Shown here: in pieces, positions 7,061 through 16,500 of the stretch
How positions within the stretch are numbered: position 1 is the first letter of the stretch
Layout: every line of letters begins with the position of its first letter
DNA from: Treponema sp.
GTDB lineage: Bacteria > Spirochaetota > Spirochaetia > Treponematales > Treponemataceae
Length of the DNA: 64,000 nucleotides
Direction of reading: 5' to 3'
Assembly (NCBI GenBank): GCA_017940255.1
Contig: JAGAZB010000012.1
Span: forward strand, 21,950-85,949
The notes under the pieces: model-generated
Databases searched by the model: none
What the model saw: the letters and a program-made list of their open reading frames with translations, nothing else
Told to the model about the DNA's origin: nothing
Program-made: the position numbers and the translations under genes

Positions 7061-7696
7061 ATGGATAACAAAGCACTTTATAATTTGTCTTACGGCGTTT
7101 TTCTTTTGGGAACAAAAACGGATGGCGGCAAAATTAATGCCTGTATAACAAATACCTGTTTTCAGACTGCAAACGGCCCGACCCGCATTGCAATTTCTGT
7201 AATAAAACAGAATCTTACCTGCCAGATGATAGAAGAAAGCGGACTTTTTACTCTTTCTCTGCTTGACCGCACCTGTAATTTTGAAACAATTAAGCGCTTT
7301 GGTTATCAGAGTGGTCGTAATGCAGATAAGTTTGAAGGTTTTGAATATCAGCTTGGAGAAAACGGCTGTCCATATATTACAAAAGAGGCCTGTTCGGTAA
7401 TTGAAGCAAAGGTTTGTAATAAATTAGATTTGGGAAGTCATATGCTTTTTGTTGCGGAAGTTACTGATGCAAAGCTTTTGAGTGATAAAGAACCTTTAAC
7501 TTACGCTGAATATCAGAAAAATGTAAAACCTAAGGCTGACGGCGCAGCGGGCGCAAACGGTGGCGAGCCTAAAAAAATAAAAGGCTGGCGCTGTAAAATC
7601 TGCGGCTACGAGTTTAGCGGCCCGGTTCTCCCCGAAAACTTTGAGTGCCCGATTTGCGGCCATCCCGCAGAAGATTTTGAGCCGATATTTGAGTAG
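7061..7696 (+). CDS. Flavin reductase-like domain fused to rubredoxin
   Basis: 211 residues from the ATG at 7061, chosen because AGGAG (7050-7054) lies 6 bases upstream; an earlier in-frame ATG at 7046 overlaps that site. Residues about 1-150 resemble the FMN-binding flavin reductase/flavoredoxin domain (LSYGVFLLGTKTDGG... NACITNT.FQTA.GP.RIAISV). After a Gly/Ala linker, the last 45 residues are a rubredoxin with two CxxC iron ligands (CKICGYEFSG and CPICGHPAEDF). The same fusion is known from anaerobes as high-molecular-weight rubredoxin, which passes electrons to flavodiiron proteins that reduce oxygen or NO. That role is inferred here. A TATAAT lies at 7038-7043. A second redox gene, trxB, is one gene away. 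Confidence 0.85.
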   Translation: MDNKALYNLSYGVFLLGTKTDGGKINACITNTCFQTANGPTRIAISVIKQNLTCQMIEESGLFTLSLLDRTCNFETIKRFGYQSGRNADKFEGFEYQLGENGCPYITKEACSVIEAKVCNKLDLGSHMLFVAEVTDAKLLSDKEPLTYAEYQKNVKPKADGAAGANGGEPKKIKGWRCKICGYEFSGPVLPENFECPICGHPAEDFEPIFE

Positions 7697-7699
7697 GTT

Positions 7700-7858
7700 G
7701 GGGCGTTACGGGGCGGGGGGAGGTAAGCCTAAAAAATGCTTTTCGCATTTTTCTTAACGGCTTGCTATAAAACACCGGCCGCCCGCGGCCTTACACACCC
7801 CCGTTAGAAGGGGTAGGGCGCAACATAGTGCGCCCGAGGGGGAGACGTCCCCCTCCTC
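7700..7858. repeat. GC-rich run of hairpins (palindromic element)
   Basis: Four separate hairpins fill the gap between the rubredoxin fusion and the methylase gene: AAAAATGC/GCATTTTT (7732-7752), GGCCGC/GCGGCC (7777-7790), GGGCGCA/TGCGCCC (7816-7835) and GAGGGGGA/TCCCCCTC (7836-7855). The first could act as a terminator for the rubredoxin gene, because it ends in a T run. The GC-rich part resembles the insert in the ABC-F gene and the element before kdgK. No gene is visible in this stretch. Confidence 0.5.
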
Positions 7859-7880
7859 TATGAATCTGGAGAAAATAATT

Positions 7881-8588
7881 ATGGAATGTGCACTATATTT
7901 AATTCCCGTGACTCTTGGCGAGACTGAAATTTCTCAGGTTTTGCCTTCTTATAATCACGATATAATAGTAGGAATTAAGCATTTTATTGTTGAAAATATT
8001 CGTTCGGCGCGGCGATTTTTAAAAAAAGTAGAAAAGTCTATTGATATAGACGAACTTACTTTTTACGAGCTGAACCGTCATACCGACCGCAAGTTTATTG
8101 GTGAATATCTGGAGCCGCTGAAAAACGGTAAGCCGGTGGGAATTATAAGCGAGGCGGGCTGTCCTGCTATTGCCGACCCTGGGGCCGATGTGGTTGCTAT
8201 TGCCCAGCAGCGTAAGTATAAGGTGGTGCCTCTTGTTGGGCCTTCTTCTATTATAATGTCTGTGATGGGAAGCGGTTTTAACGGCCAGTCTTTTGCTTTT
8301 AACGGTTATTTGCCGGTAGAAGTGCCCCAGAGAATTAAGGCTCTGAAAAAGCTTGAGCAGAAGGTTCAGAACGAAAATCAGACTCAGCTTTTTATAGAAA
8401 CTCCTTATCGTAACGCAAAGATGATTGAAACAATTTTGGGTGCGCTGAATCCTAAGACTAAGCTTTGTATTGCGGCGGGTATTACCTGTGCGGAAGAATA
8501 CATAAAAACGCGGACTGTTGCGGAATGGAAAAAGGAAAAAATCCCTGAATTGGGTAAAATTCCTGCTATATTCGTAATTGGGAAATAG
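7881..8588 (+). CDS. RsmI-like tetrapyrrole-methylase-family SAM methyltransferase
   Basis: 235 residues from the ATG at 7881, preferred because GGAG lies 9 bases upstream; the in-frame ATG at 7860 sits inside the palindromic element without a ribosome binding site. SEAGCPAIADPG near residue 88 corresponds to the SDAGTPxISDPG signature of RsmI, which 2'-O-methylates C1402 of 16S rRNA. LVGPSSIIMSVMGSG and FIETPYRN also fit. It is shorter than typical RsmI (about 280), and C-terminal sequence is missing, so it may be the short RsmI-like paralogue found in several phyla with a different or unknown target. Cytoplasmic. Confidence 0.8.
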   Translation: MECALYLIPVTLGETEISQVLPSYNHDIIVGIKHFIVENIRSARRFLKKVEKSIDIDELTFYELNRHTDRKFIGEYLEPLKNGKPVGIISEAGCPAIADPGADVVAIAQQRKYKVVPLVGPSSIIMSVMGSGFNGQSFAFNGYLPVEVPQRIKALKKLEQKVQNENQTQLFIETPYRNAKMIETILGALNPKTKLCIAAGITCAEEYIKTRTVAEWKKEKIPELGKIPAIFVIGK

Positions 8589-8660
8589 AAATATTTGTTA
8601 TAATTCAATTAAATTGTATACAATTATCTGAAAACTATAGCATTTTTTGGAGAAAAGAGT

Positions 8661-8666
8661 TATATT
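8661..8666 (+). promoter_or_regulatory. -10-like hexamer next to the trxB start
   Basis: TATATT ends 6 bases before the trxB ATG at 8673. No -35 match is convincing at 16-18 bases, and the only purine-rich GGAG is about 20 bases from the ATG, too far for a normal ribosome binding site. If the -10 is real, the transcript would be leaderless or nearly so. Confidence 0.35.
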
Positions 8667-8672
8667 AAAAGC

Positions 8673-9602
8673 ATGGAAAACACATTAAACGAAAAATTTG
8701 ACTATGTAGTTGTTGGGGCAGGAGCAGCAGGACTTGCTTCTGCACAGTATGCGGCTCGCGGCGGAATTTCTGTCCTCGTTTTAGACGTAGCTGGTGCCGG
8801 CGGCCAGGTTTTGCAGATTGCAGATTTGGAAAACTACCCTGGAGTTTTTCCAACTGTTGATGGTACTACTTTTATTATGACCATGCAGAAGCAGACAGAA
8901 GCTTTTGGTGCAAAAATTGTTCAGGCTCAGGTTCTTTCTATAGATAAGGTGAATGAAAGCTTTATTATAAAAACTCCTAAGGCTTCTTATGAAGCAAAAG
9001 CTCTTTGTCTTGCAACTGGTGCAATTCATAGAAATCTTGAAGTTCCTGGTGAAAAGGAATTTACTGGACGCGGAGTTTCTTACTGCGCAACCTGTGATGG
9101 TCCATTCTTCCGCAACAAAAAGATTGTTGTTGTAGGTGGTGGTGATTCAGCCTGCAGTGAAGCTATTTATCTTTCAACTTTGTCTAAGGATGTTACAATT
9201 GTTCATCGTCGTGATAAGTTCCGCGCTCAGCAGGCTGTTATAGACAAGATGCTTGCAGCAGGTGTAAAACCTGTATATGATTCAGTTGTAAAATCTATAA
9301 ACGGTGAAATGAAGGTTTCTTCTGTTACACTTGAAAATGTAAAAACTGGTGAGCAGACAAATCTTGAAACCGATGCCGTATTTATCTTTACTGGTATGCT
9401 GCCACAGACAGATCTGGTTGATATGCTGCCAAAAGATAATGCCGGTTATATAATTACTGATGAAAACATGGAAACTTCTGTTCCAGGACTTTTTGCTGCC
9501 GGAGATGTTCGCAGTAAGCCGTTCAGACAGGTTGTTACTGCTACATCAGATGGAGCAATCGCTGCGCATATTGCGAGCGAAAGAATTAGAAATGCGAAAT
9601 AA
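8673..9602 (+). CDS. trxB: Thioredoxin reductase
   Basis: 309 residues, the usual length for low-molecular-weight thioredoxin reductase, which transfers electrons from NADPH through FAD to thioredoxin. The FAD-binding glycine motif is VVGAGAAG (13-20). The redox-active disulfide is CATC (138-141, in SYCATCDGPFF). The NADPH motif is VVVGGGDSACSEA (from about 153), followed by the HRRDKFRAQ phosphate-binding block. The C-terminal FAD motif is GLFAAGDVRSKPFRQVVTATSDGAIAA. Cytoplasmic. Its last 11 bases overlap the start of the secreted GH3 gene, so the two are probably cotranscribed. Confidence 0.95.
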   Translation: MENTLNEKFDYVVVGAGAAGLASAQYAARGGISVLVLDVAGAGGQVLQIADLENYPGVFPTVDGTTFIMTMQKQTEAFGAKIVQAQVLSIDKVNESFIIKTPKASYEAKALCLATGAIHRNLEVPGEKEFTGRGVSYCATCDGPFFRNKKIVVVGGGDSACSEAIYLSTLSKDVTIVHRRDKFRAQQAVIDKMLAAGVKPVYDSVVKSINGEMKVSSVTLENVKTGEQTNLETDAVFIFTGMLPQTDLVDMLPKDNAGYIITDENMETSVPGLFAAGDVRSKPFRQVVTATSDGAIAAHIASERIRNAK

Positions 9603-11259
9603 ACATCTTTTAGTTGTACTATTTCTTTTAGCCATCGCTGAGTTTTCGGCGGTGGCTGAATCTGTTACATTCTGGTCAAAGCTTCCTAATGAAGAAGTTG
9701 CCAGAACCATCACTAACCAGATGACTGATGCCGAACTGCTTTCTCAAACATTTATGTTCGGCTGGGCTGGGGTAGAGCCTCCGGAACTGCTTTTTCAGTG
9801 GGTTGAACGCGGGCTTGGTAGTGTAAAGGTTTTTGGCTGGAATACTGATGATATTCACATGGTCGCTAAATCAATAACTGCCCTGCAAAAAAAGGCTCAT
9901 GCAGGACGATTTGAAATCCCTCTTTTTGTTGCAACAGACCAGGAAGGCGGCTGGATTCGTCATGTAAAGGGTGATACTGCAATCACTCCAGGTAATATGG
10001 CTATTGGTGCGGCAGGCTACCCTGCCGATGCATGGTACACTGCATATTATATCAGCCAGGAAATTAAGGCTCTTGGCATTAACATGAATTTTGCGCCGAC
10101 GGTAGACCTTTTTACTGCCCACGATTCTACAATTATCGGAACCCGTTCTTTTGGTGAAGATCCGAATAAAACTGGAGTTCTTGGCGCGGCTTTTGCGGCG
10201 GGCTCTCAGGCTGCGGGGGTTATTCCTACTGTAAAGCATTTCCCAGGCCACGGAGATACTAGTCTTGATTCTCATATAAAGGCTCCTGTTATTAATATCA
10301 ATTTTGAAACTTTTAAAACTCGTGAGCTTGTTCCTTATCTTTATCTTATAAAAGAGAATGTGCCGGCTGTTACGTCTGGTCACCTTAGTTATCCTCAGAT
10401 AGAAACAAGCGGGGCTCCTGCATCGCTTTCAAAATATTTTCTTACCGACCTTTTGCGTAATCAGCTTGGTTATAAAGGAATTATCATTACTGATGATATG
10501 ATGATGGTTGGTGCAACTGCTTATGCCGGGGCTATGTCTAACGCCTTTAAGATGGCTCTGGAAGCTGGAAATGATATTATTCTTTCTTCTACAACTGCAA
10601 AATTAAACGAAGCCTTGTGGACTAAAAACCTTGATCTTATGGCAAGTGATAGTAACTTCCGCGAGTGTGTTAAGCAGGCTGCCTACCGTGTAATTATGGC
10701 TAAGCTTAACTATTTTAAGTCTGGAAATTCTGCAACTCTTTATCCTGACCCGGATGAGGTTGATAAATATATTCCTAATAAAGAGGGCGAAAAGTTCTTT
10801 TTGGAGCAGGCCTGCCGTTCTATCACTGTAGAAAAACAGGGGTCTATGCCTCTTAATGCTGATGATGCCGGCCGTGTTCTGCTACTTGGCTCTATGGAAA
10901 GCTTCTTTAGGGAAGGAAAAAAGCGTTATCCTAACTCTGGCTTCTTTTCTTTTAATTATGAAACCGGCCCGAATGAAACTCAGTGGGTTCTGGACAATAT
11001 TTCTAAAATTGCTACGGGTTACGATACTGTAATTATTTCGGTTGCCAGTGAAAATCATGCAAAAATTGCAAACTGGTTTAAGGGGCGAGGCAAAAAGGTG
11101 ATTATTTTATGCACCATGTCTCCAGAACTTACCGAAAGTCTGCAGTGGGCCGACACTATTCTTTTGGGCTACAGCTGGCGCTGCGACTATTCCATGACCG
11201 CCATGCTAGCCGCCCTCCACGGCGAATACCAGCCCCAGGGCGTGCGGCCGTATAAATAA
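9592..11259 (+). CDS. Secreted glycoside hydrolase family 3 enzyme (beta-N-acetylhexosaminidase-like)
   Basis: 555 residues from the ATG at 9592. That start gives a clean signal peptide (MRNKHLLVVLFLLAIAEFSAVAE); the open frame extends further upstream inside trxB without a sensible N-terminus. The GH3 catalytic domain is plain: VATDQEGGWIRHV, NMNFAPTVDLF, GTRSFGEDP, KHFPGHGDTSLDSH (the His/Asp pair typical of NagZ-type enzymes) and the nucleophile region ITDDMMMVGA. A C-terminal domain of about 170 residues follows. NagZ-type enzymes release N-acetylglucosamine from muropeptides or chitin oligomers; other GH3 members act on beta-glucosides or xylosides. An export signal suggests the periplasm or cell surface. 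It ends just before an inverted-repeat terminator. Confidence 0.87.
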   Translation: MRNKHLLVVLFLLAIAEFSAVAESVTFWSKLPNEEVARTITNQMTDAELLSQTFMFGWAGVEPPELLFQWVERGLGSVKVFGWNTDDIHMVAKSITALQKKAHAGRFEIPLFVATDQEGGWIRHVKGDTAITPGNMAIGAAGYPADAWYTAYYISQEIKALGINMNFAPTVDLFTAHDSTIIGTRSFGEDPNKTGVLGAAFAAGSQAAGVIPTVKHFPGHGDTSLDSHIKAPVININFETFKTRELVPYLYLIKENVPAVTSGHLSYPQIETSGAPASLSKYFLTDLLRNQLGYKGIIITDDMMMVGATAYAGAMSNAFKMALEAGNDIILSSTTAKLNEALWTKNLDLMASDSNFRECVKQAAYRVIMAKLNYFKSGNSATLYPDPDEVDKYIPNKEGEKFFLEQACRSITVEKQGSMPLNADDAGRVLLLGSMESFFREGKKRYPNSGFFSFNYETGPNETQWVLDNISKIATGYDTVIISVASENHAKIANWFKGRGKKVIILCTMSPELTESLQWADTILLGYSWRCDYSMTAMLAALHGEYQPQGVRPYK

Positions 11260-11261
11260 AA

Positions 11262-11350
11262 AAAATGGGGGATGTCTAATAAGATTTGGGACTGCGGTCA
11301 TTGAGCTTGTCGAAACCACCGCATTACTTACTTATTAGACATCCCATTTT
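11262..11350. repeat. Inverted repeat with embedded palindrome, likely a two-way terminator
   Basis: 15-bp arms GGGATGTCTAATAAG (11269-11283) and CTTATTAGACATCCC (11331-11345), bordered by A-rich sequence on the left and TTTTTA on the right. The arms enclose a smaller palindromic unit, TGCGGTCATTGAGCTTG followed by TCGAAACCACCGCA. It lies between the converging GH3 and MCP genes and can terminate both transcripts. The overall plan (long arms around a second repeat) resembles the unit at 2540-2676. Confidence 0.55.
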
Positions 11351-11365
11351 TATAGGTCTGGCTTT

Positions 11366-13435
11366 CTAGATGGTAAACTGTCCCATCTGTTTTCCAATTT
11401 CTTCAATTGACCCCTTCATCTGAATTGCAATTTCTGAAAGTTCAGCTCCGGTTTCATTGATTTTCTTTGCGCCGACAGCCATTTCGTCCATACTGGTCTT
11501 CATGGCATTGCTGGAATCCTGCAGGCCTTCCATGTTTTTAAGGATTACCTTGTTTCCTTCCGTCATTTCATGGGCTGCATTATTTACTTCGCTCGTACTG
11601 TTGTTCATGGTGTGCAGGGTGTCAATAATCTGCTTGGAACCTTCATTCTGTTCTTCCATGGCAACCTTAATTTCGCGAACCAGCTGGTTTGTCTGTTCAA
11701 TTTCATCGCTTACAATTGTAAATGCCTTGCTTGATTCCTGAGAGCCGGAAACAACTTCCATAATGGAAGTCTGAATGCTCTTAAGCTGTTCGCCGATTGT
11801 CTTGGACTGGGCTGTAGATGTTTCTGAAAGCTTTCTGATTTCATCTGCAACAACTGCAAAGCCTTTTCCTGCTTCTCCTGCATGGGCTGCTTCAATTGCA
11901 GCATTCATTGCAAGAAGGTTTGTCTGGCTTGCAATATTTGCGATTGCCTGGTTTGCGTCCTGCAGCATCTTTGACTTGTCTTCAATTTGACTGATTTTTT
12001 CATTTACAATTCTTTGTTTTTCCTGACCGCCCTGGGCTTCGCTTTCAAGCTGGGTAAATGAGCGGGACATTTTATCAACAGAATTATTTACAGATTGAAT
12101 GTTACCAATCATCTGCTCTACTGCGGTAGAAGCCTGAGTTACGCCGGAAGCTTGATGCTGAATCATCCGTTCCAGAGATTCAATGTTTGCGGCAATTTCG
12201 TTTACGGCTCCTGCAGTGTCATGAACGTTGTGAGACTGCTGGGTAATCTGGCTGTGCACGCTTTCTATATTAGCAATAATCTGGGTGATTGCGCTGGCAG
12301 TATTTTCTGTACTTACAGACATGGACTGACCCACAGAAGAAAGATTCTGTTCGGAAGATTTTACTTTTCCGATTATTTCCTGGAACTTTGCGATGAATTT
12401 GTTTTCGCTGTCTACCAGAGTTCCAAAAACGCGGAAAATCGTGTGATTTTTTATATTCACTCGCTTTGTTAAATCTGCGTCACCGGAAGAAAGGTCTAAA
12501 ACGGCATTGTTCAGGATTGTAAGCTGGTCAATCATCGTAATAACTTGAATTAAAAGAATTATCATGATGATGATTGCAATAACTGCCGCTGCAAGTGCTG
12601 CAGTGCCATGCTTAAAAAAGTCCTGCAATGTATAAGAATGGAAGAGAACCATGTGCCAGTTTACAAGTTCAATTGGAGCAAGAGCGTATTCTCCGTTTGA
12701 AACTGATTTATAGGTAATTTCTTTCGGCACGTTGTCTATTTCTTTAAGTACAGGCATTGCTTCTGTAACAGGCAGTTTCTTTTCAAGTATGCTTGCATCA
12801 AGGGCTCCTGTAATTTCAAGAGAATCATTGTAAAGATACATGGTGATTTTCTGGTCAACGCCTTCGTACATGGCCTTAATCATATCTGTAAGAGGGATTG
12901 CAGTTCCTACAATTCCAATAGATTTTCCGCCGTCTTTTACAACTGCATTTACCCAGAGGTTTGTTGTTCCCAGTGTAGGATTATAGTTAATGTTGAAATT
13001 GTAGACATCGGTTTCATACATGGTCATGTTGTACCAGTATTCGTTAGGGTCTGTAGGATTTACCACGTAACCTGCGACCATATCACTCCAGAATACCTTA
13101 TCAGCGTCCGAAACCCAGAAAATTGATTTTGACTTAAAGGCATCCTTAAAAGAACCGAAGTCTCTGAATGCTGCTGCCTGGATGGTTTTATCATCAGGAT
13201 TCAAAAGATATTCTTTGATAGACGGCATACGCATCATTTGCAGTACAAGGGTAAGCTGCTCGTTCATCTGTGCTTCAAATTCAGCCCGGTTTAATTTGAT
13301 GATAAGTTCCATGTCATCCCGGGCTTCTGTGTTGAAGCTTTTTCGTGATGTTCCTTTAATAACAAACAGCGCAATAATGAATACAATGATTCCGCCTAAT
13401 ATAGAAAAAACAATTTTTCTTGTTCTAGAGTTCAT
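11366..13435 (-). CDS. Methyl-accepting chemotaxis protein with Cache-type sensor domain
   Basis: 689 residues from the ATG at 13435, which has AGGAGG 5 bases upstream; the frame is open for 41 more codons, but these lack a binding site and delay the first membrane helix. Order: TM1 about 7-27, a periplasmic dCache-like domain of about 260 residues ([16 protein letters not shown]... [18 protein letters not shown]), TM2 about 290-310, HAMP ([22 protein letters not shown]), then the long coiled-coil signalling domain. The conserved hairpin tip [19 protein letters not shown], then [14 protein letters not shown], binds CheA/CheW. The ligand is unknown; Cache domains often bind amino acids or organic acids. 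cheR and cheB lie 29 kb away in this window. Confidence 0.95.
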   Translation of the reverse strand: MNSRTRKIVFSILGGIIVFIIALFVIKGTSRKSFNTEARDDMELIIKLNRAEFEAQMNEQLTLVLQMMRMPSIKEYLLNPDDKTIQAAAFRDFGSFKDAFKSKSIFWVSDADKVFWSDMVAGYVVNPTDPNEYWYNMTMYETDVYNFNINYNPTLGTTNLWVNAVVKDGGKSIGIVGTAIPLTDMIKAMYEGVDQKITMYLYNDSLEITGALDASILEKKLPVTEAMPVLKEIDNVPKEITYKSVSNGEYALAPIELVNWHMVLFHSYTLQDFFKHGTAALAAAVIAIIIMIILLIQVITMIDQLTILNNAVLDLSSGDADLTKRVNIKNHTIFRVFGTLVDSENKFIAKFQEIIGKVKSSEQNLSSVGQSMSVSTENTASAITQIIANIESVHSQITQQSHNVHDTAGAVNEIAANIESLERMIQHQASGVTQASTAVEQMIGNIQSVNNSVDKMSRSFTQLESEAQGGQEKQRIVNEKISQIEDKSKMLQDANQAIANIASQTNLLAMNAAIEAAHAGEAGKGFAVVADEIRKLSETSTAQSKTIGEQLKSIQTSIMEVVSGSQESSKAFTIVSDEIEQTNQLVREIKVAMEEQNEGSKQIIDTLHTMNNSTSEVNNAAHEMTEGNKVILKNMEGLQDSSNAMKTSMDEMAVGAKKINETGAELSEIAIQMKGSIEEIGKQMGQFTI

Positions 13436-13563
13436 GCTGCCTCCTGCGACACTAGAGAGTAAATATAACAATTTATTATCAGCCTCTAATATTGCTTTGT
13501 CAAGAAATTCATTCATGCTGTCCTGTTTGACTAATAGCCGTATAATGGTTAAAATCATTACTT

Positions 13564-16500
13564 ATGGATAATAATACACTGCTGCCGATTCGGGTGGGAA
13601 TTGACGTAGGCTCTACCACAGTAAAAGTTGCTGTTTTAGATGATGATGACAAACTGATTTATGGTGACTATCAGCGCCACCGTGCAGATATTCGCAGTAC
13701 AATTATTTCAGTTGTAAATAAAGCGCTTGATTTTCTTGAGCAGAATATTGAGGGAGGCTCACAAAGAACTATTACTGCAAAGGTAACCGGTTCTGGTGGA
13801 CTTTCTGTTTCTCAGTGGCTGAACATTCCTTTTATTCAGGAAGTAATTGCGGCCACAACTTCCGTAAAAAAACTTATTCCTCAAACTGATGTTGTAATTG
13901 AACTTGGTGGTGAGGATGCAAAAATAACTTACTTCCGTGGTGGAGTGGAGCAGCGCATGAACGGTACCTGCGCCGGCGGTACAGGTGCCTTTATTGATCA
14001 GATGGCTGCCCTGCTGGAAACCGATGCCATGGGGCTGAACGAACTTGCCAAAGGCATGCAGCAGATTTACCCGATTGCGGCTCGCTGTGGTGTTTTCGCT
14101 AAAACTGATATTCAGCCTTTAATTAACGAAGGTGCCCGCCGCGAAGATATTGCGGCTTCTATTTTCCAGGCAGTAGTCAGTCAGACAATTTCTGGACTTG
14201 CTTGCGGTAAGCCGATTCGCGGTCATGTAGCCTTCCTTGGCGGACCTCTTCACTTTTTGGATCAGCTGCGAGCCCGCTTTATTGAAACTCTTAAACTCAA
14301 AGATGATGAAATAATTGTTCCGGAAGACAGCCAGCTTTTTGTTGCTTCGGGTTGTGCCTTTGGTGCGGAACGAAAATTTAATTCGGCCCCTGAGGCACTC
14401 GAAGGGGGCGAATTTAAGTTCCCGACAATCACCGAGTTTCGCGAAAATCTTAAAAATCTTGTTGGTGCTGAGCTTAGCGAAGTTCAGCGTCTTGAGCCAC
14501 TTTTTAAAAATCAGGCAGAGCTTGATGAATTTCAGGTGCGCCATTCAGAGCAGAAGGCTAAGCGCGGCGACCTTAAAAAAACTCACGGTCCTGTTTTCCT
14601 TGGTTTGGACTCTGGTTCTACAACTACAAAGGCTTGTTTGATTGATAAAGACGGCCGTATTATCTGGGATTTCTATGCTCACAATCAGGGTAACCCTGTT
14701 GAACTTGCCGTTCAGGTGCTAAAAGACCTTTATGCCCAGTTGCCGGAAGATGTTTATATTGCCCGTGCAGTTTCTACCGGTTACGGTGAAGCACTTTTTC
14801 AGGCCGCTCTTGGCGTAGATTCTGGTGAAGTTGAAACAATCACACACTTCCGCGCTGCAAACTTCTTTGTACCGGGTGTTGAGTTCCTGCTCGACATCGG
14901 CGGTCAGGATATGAAGTGCCTGCGTATGAAGGATGGCGCAATTGTTTCTATTCAGCTGAACGAAGCCTGCTCTTCTGGTTGTGGTTCCTTCCTTGATAAC
15001 TTTGCCAACACAATGGGCATGGACGTAAAAGAGTTCGGAAAAATTGCCCTGATGGCCCAGAAGCCTGTAGACTTAGGAAGCCGCTGTACTGTATTTATGA
15101 ACAGCCGCGTAAAGCAGGCTCAGAAAGAGGGTGCTTCGGTTGCAGATATTGCTGCCGGCCTTTCTTACTCAGTTATAAAAAATGCCTTGTTCAAGGTTAT
15201 CAAGCTTCGCAAGGCAAGCGATATTGGCGAGAAAGTAGTAGTTCAGGGTGGTACCTTCTTTAACGATGCCATTCTCCGTGCCTTTGAAAAAATTGCCGGC
15301 GTTCAGGTTTACCGTCCGGACGTTGCGGGACTTATGGGTGCTTACGGGTCAGCCCTTATCGCTTACGACCAGTGGCAGGACCTTATGGCTCCAAAGCCTG
15401 GCGAGCCGGAAGATACCGTTCACGATGTGCGCTCAAATATTGCAACTCTTGAACAGTTGAATAACTTCCATGTAGATTTGGAGCTTCGCCGCTGCGGAAA
15501 GTGCCAGAATAACTGTCTTCTTACTATTAATACCTTCTCTACAGGTGATGAAAAACGCACCTTTATTACCGGTAACCGCTGCGAGCGCGGTGCCGAGCTT
15601 GAAGATAAAAAAGACATCCTTGATGCCAGCAACAAAAAGAATACAGGACTTGACGATGATGATGCAGGTCCACTTCCAAACCTTTTTGAGTGGAAATATA
15701 AGAGACTTTTCAGCTACGTGCCTCGCAAGCCGGAAGATGCTCCAATGGGTGATGTGGGAATTCCACGCGTACTCAATATGTACGAAAATTATCCGCTCTG
15801 GTTCACCTTCTTTAATGAACTTGGCTTCCGCGTAATTTTGAGCCAGCGTTCAAGCCGTACCGTTTACGAAAAAGGATTGGAAACTATTCCTTCTGAATCG
15901 GTTTGCTACCCTGGAAAAATCAGCCATGGTCATGTAGAAAGTCTTATTCAGCGTGGCATTAAGTTTATTTTCTACCCTTGTGCTCCTTATGAACATCAGG
16001 AGGATGCAGGGGCTGGAAATCACTATAACTGTCCGATTGTAACCAGCTATCCGGAAGTTCTTAGAAATAATATTGATGAATTAAGACAGGACCCTACAAT
16101 TACATATATGGATCCATTCCTGCCGATTTATGACAAGCCTCGTCTGGCAGAACGCCTTTGCGAAGAATTGCTTCCAAAATTCCCAAAGCTTACCCGCGAT
16201 GCAATTTACAAAGCCGTAGATAAAGCCTGGGATGAACAGGAAAAGTTCCGTGCCGACGTTCGTCAGAAGGGTGAAGAGGTACTGGAAGAAATTATTACAA
16301 AGGGCGGAAGTGGAATTGTACTTGCCGGCCGTCCTTATCATCTGGACCCTGAAATTAACCATGGAATTCCAGAGATGATTAACGGACTTGGACTTGCAGT
16401 TCTTACAGAAGATTCTGTTGCTCACCTTGGAAACATTGAACGCCCGCTCCGCATTATAGACCAGTGGGTTTATCATAACAGACTTTACCGTGCCGCCCAG

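Noticed and set aside
9460..9591. Upstream extension of the GH3 reading frame inside trxB
   Set aside because: Out of frame with the conserved C-terminus of thioredoxin reductase; the ATG at 9592 gives a proper signal peptide.
13527..13546. TTGACT and TATAAT upstream of the giant activase gene as a promoter
   Set aside because: Only 8 bases separate the hexamers, far too short for sigma-70 recognition as a pair.
13436..13558. 41-codon N-terminal extension of the MCP
   Set aside because: The ATG at 13435 has AGGAGG upstream and begins directly before the first membrane helix; the extension has neither.
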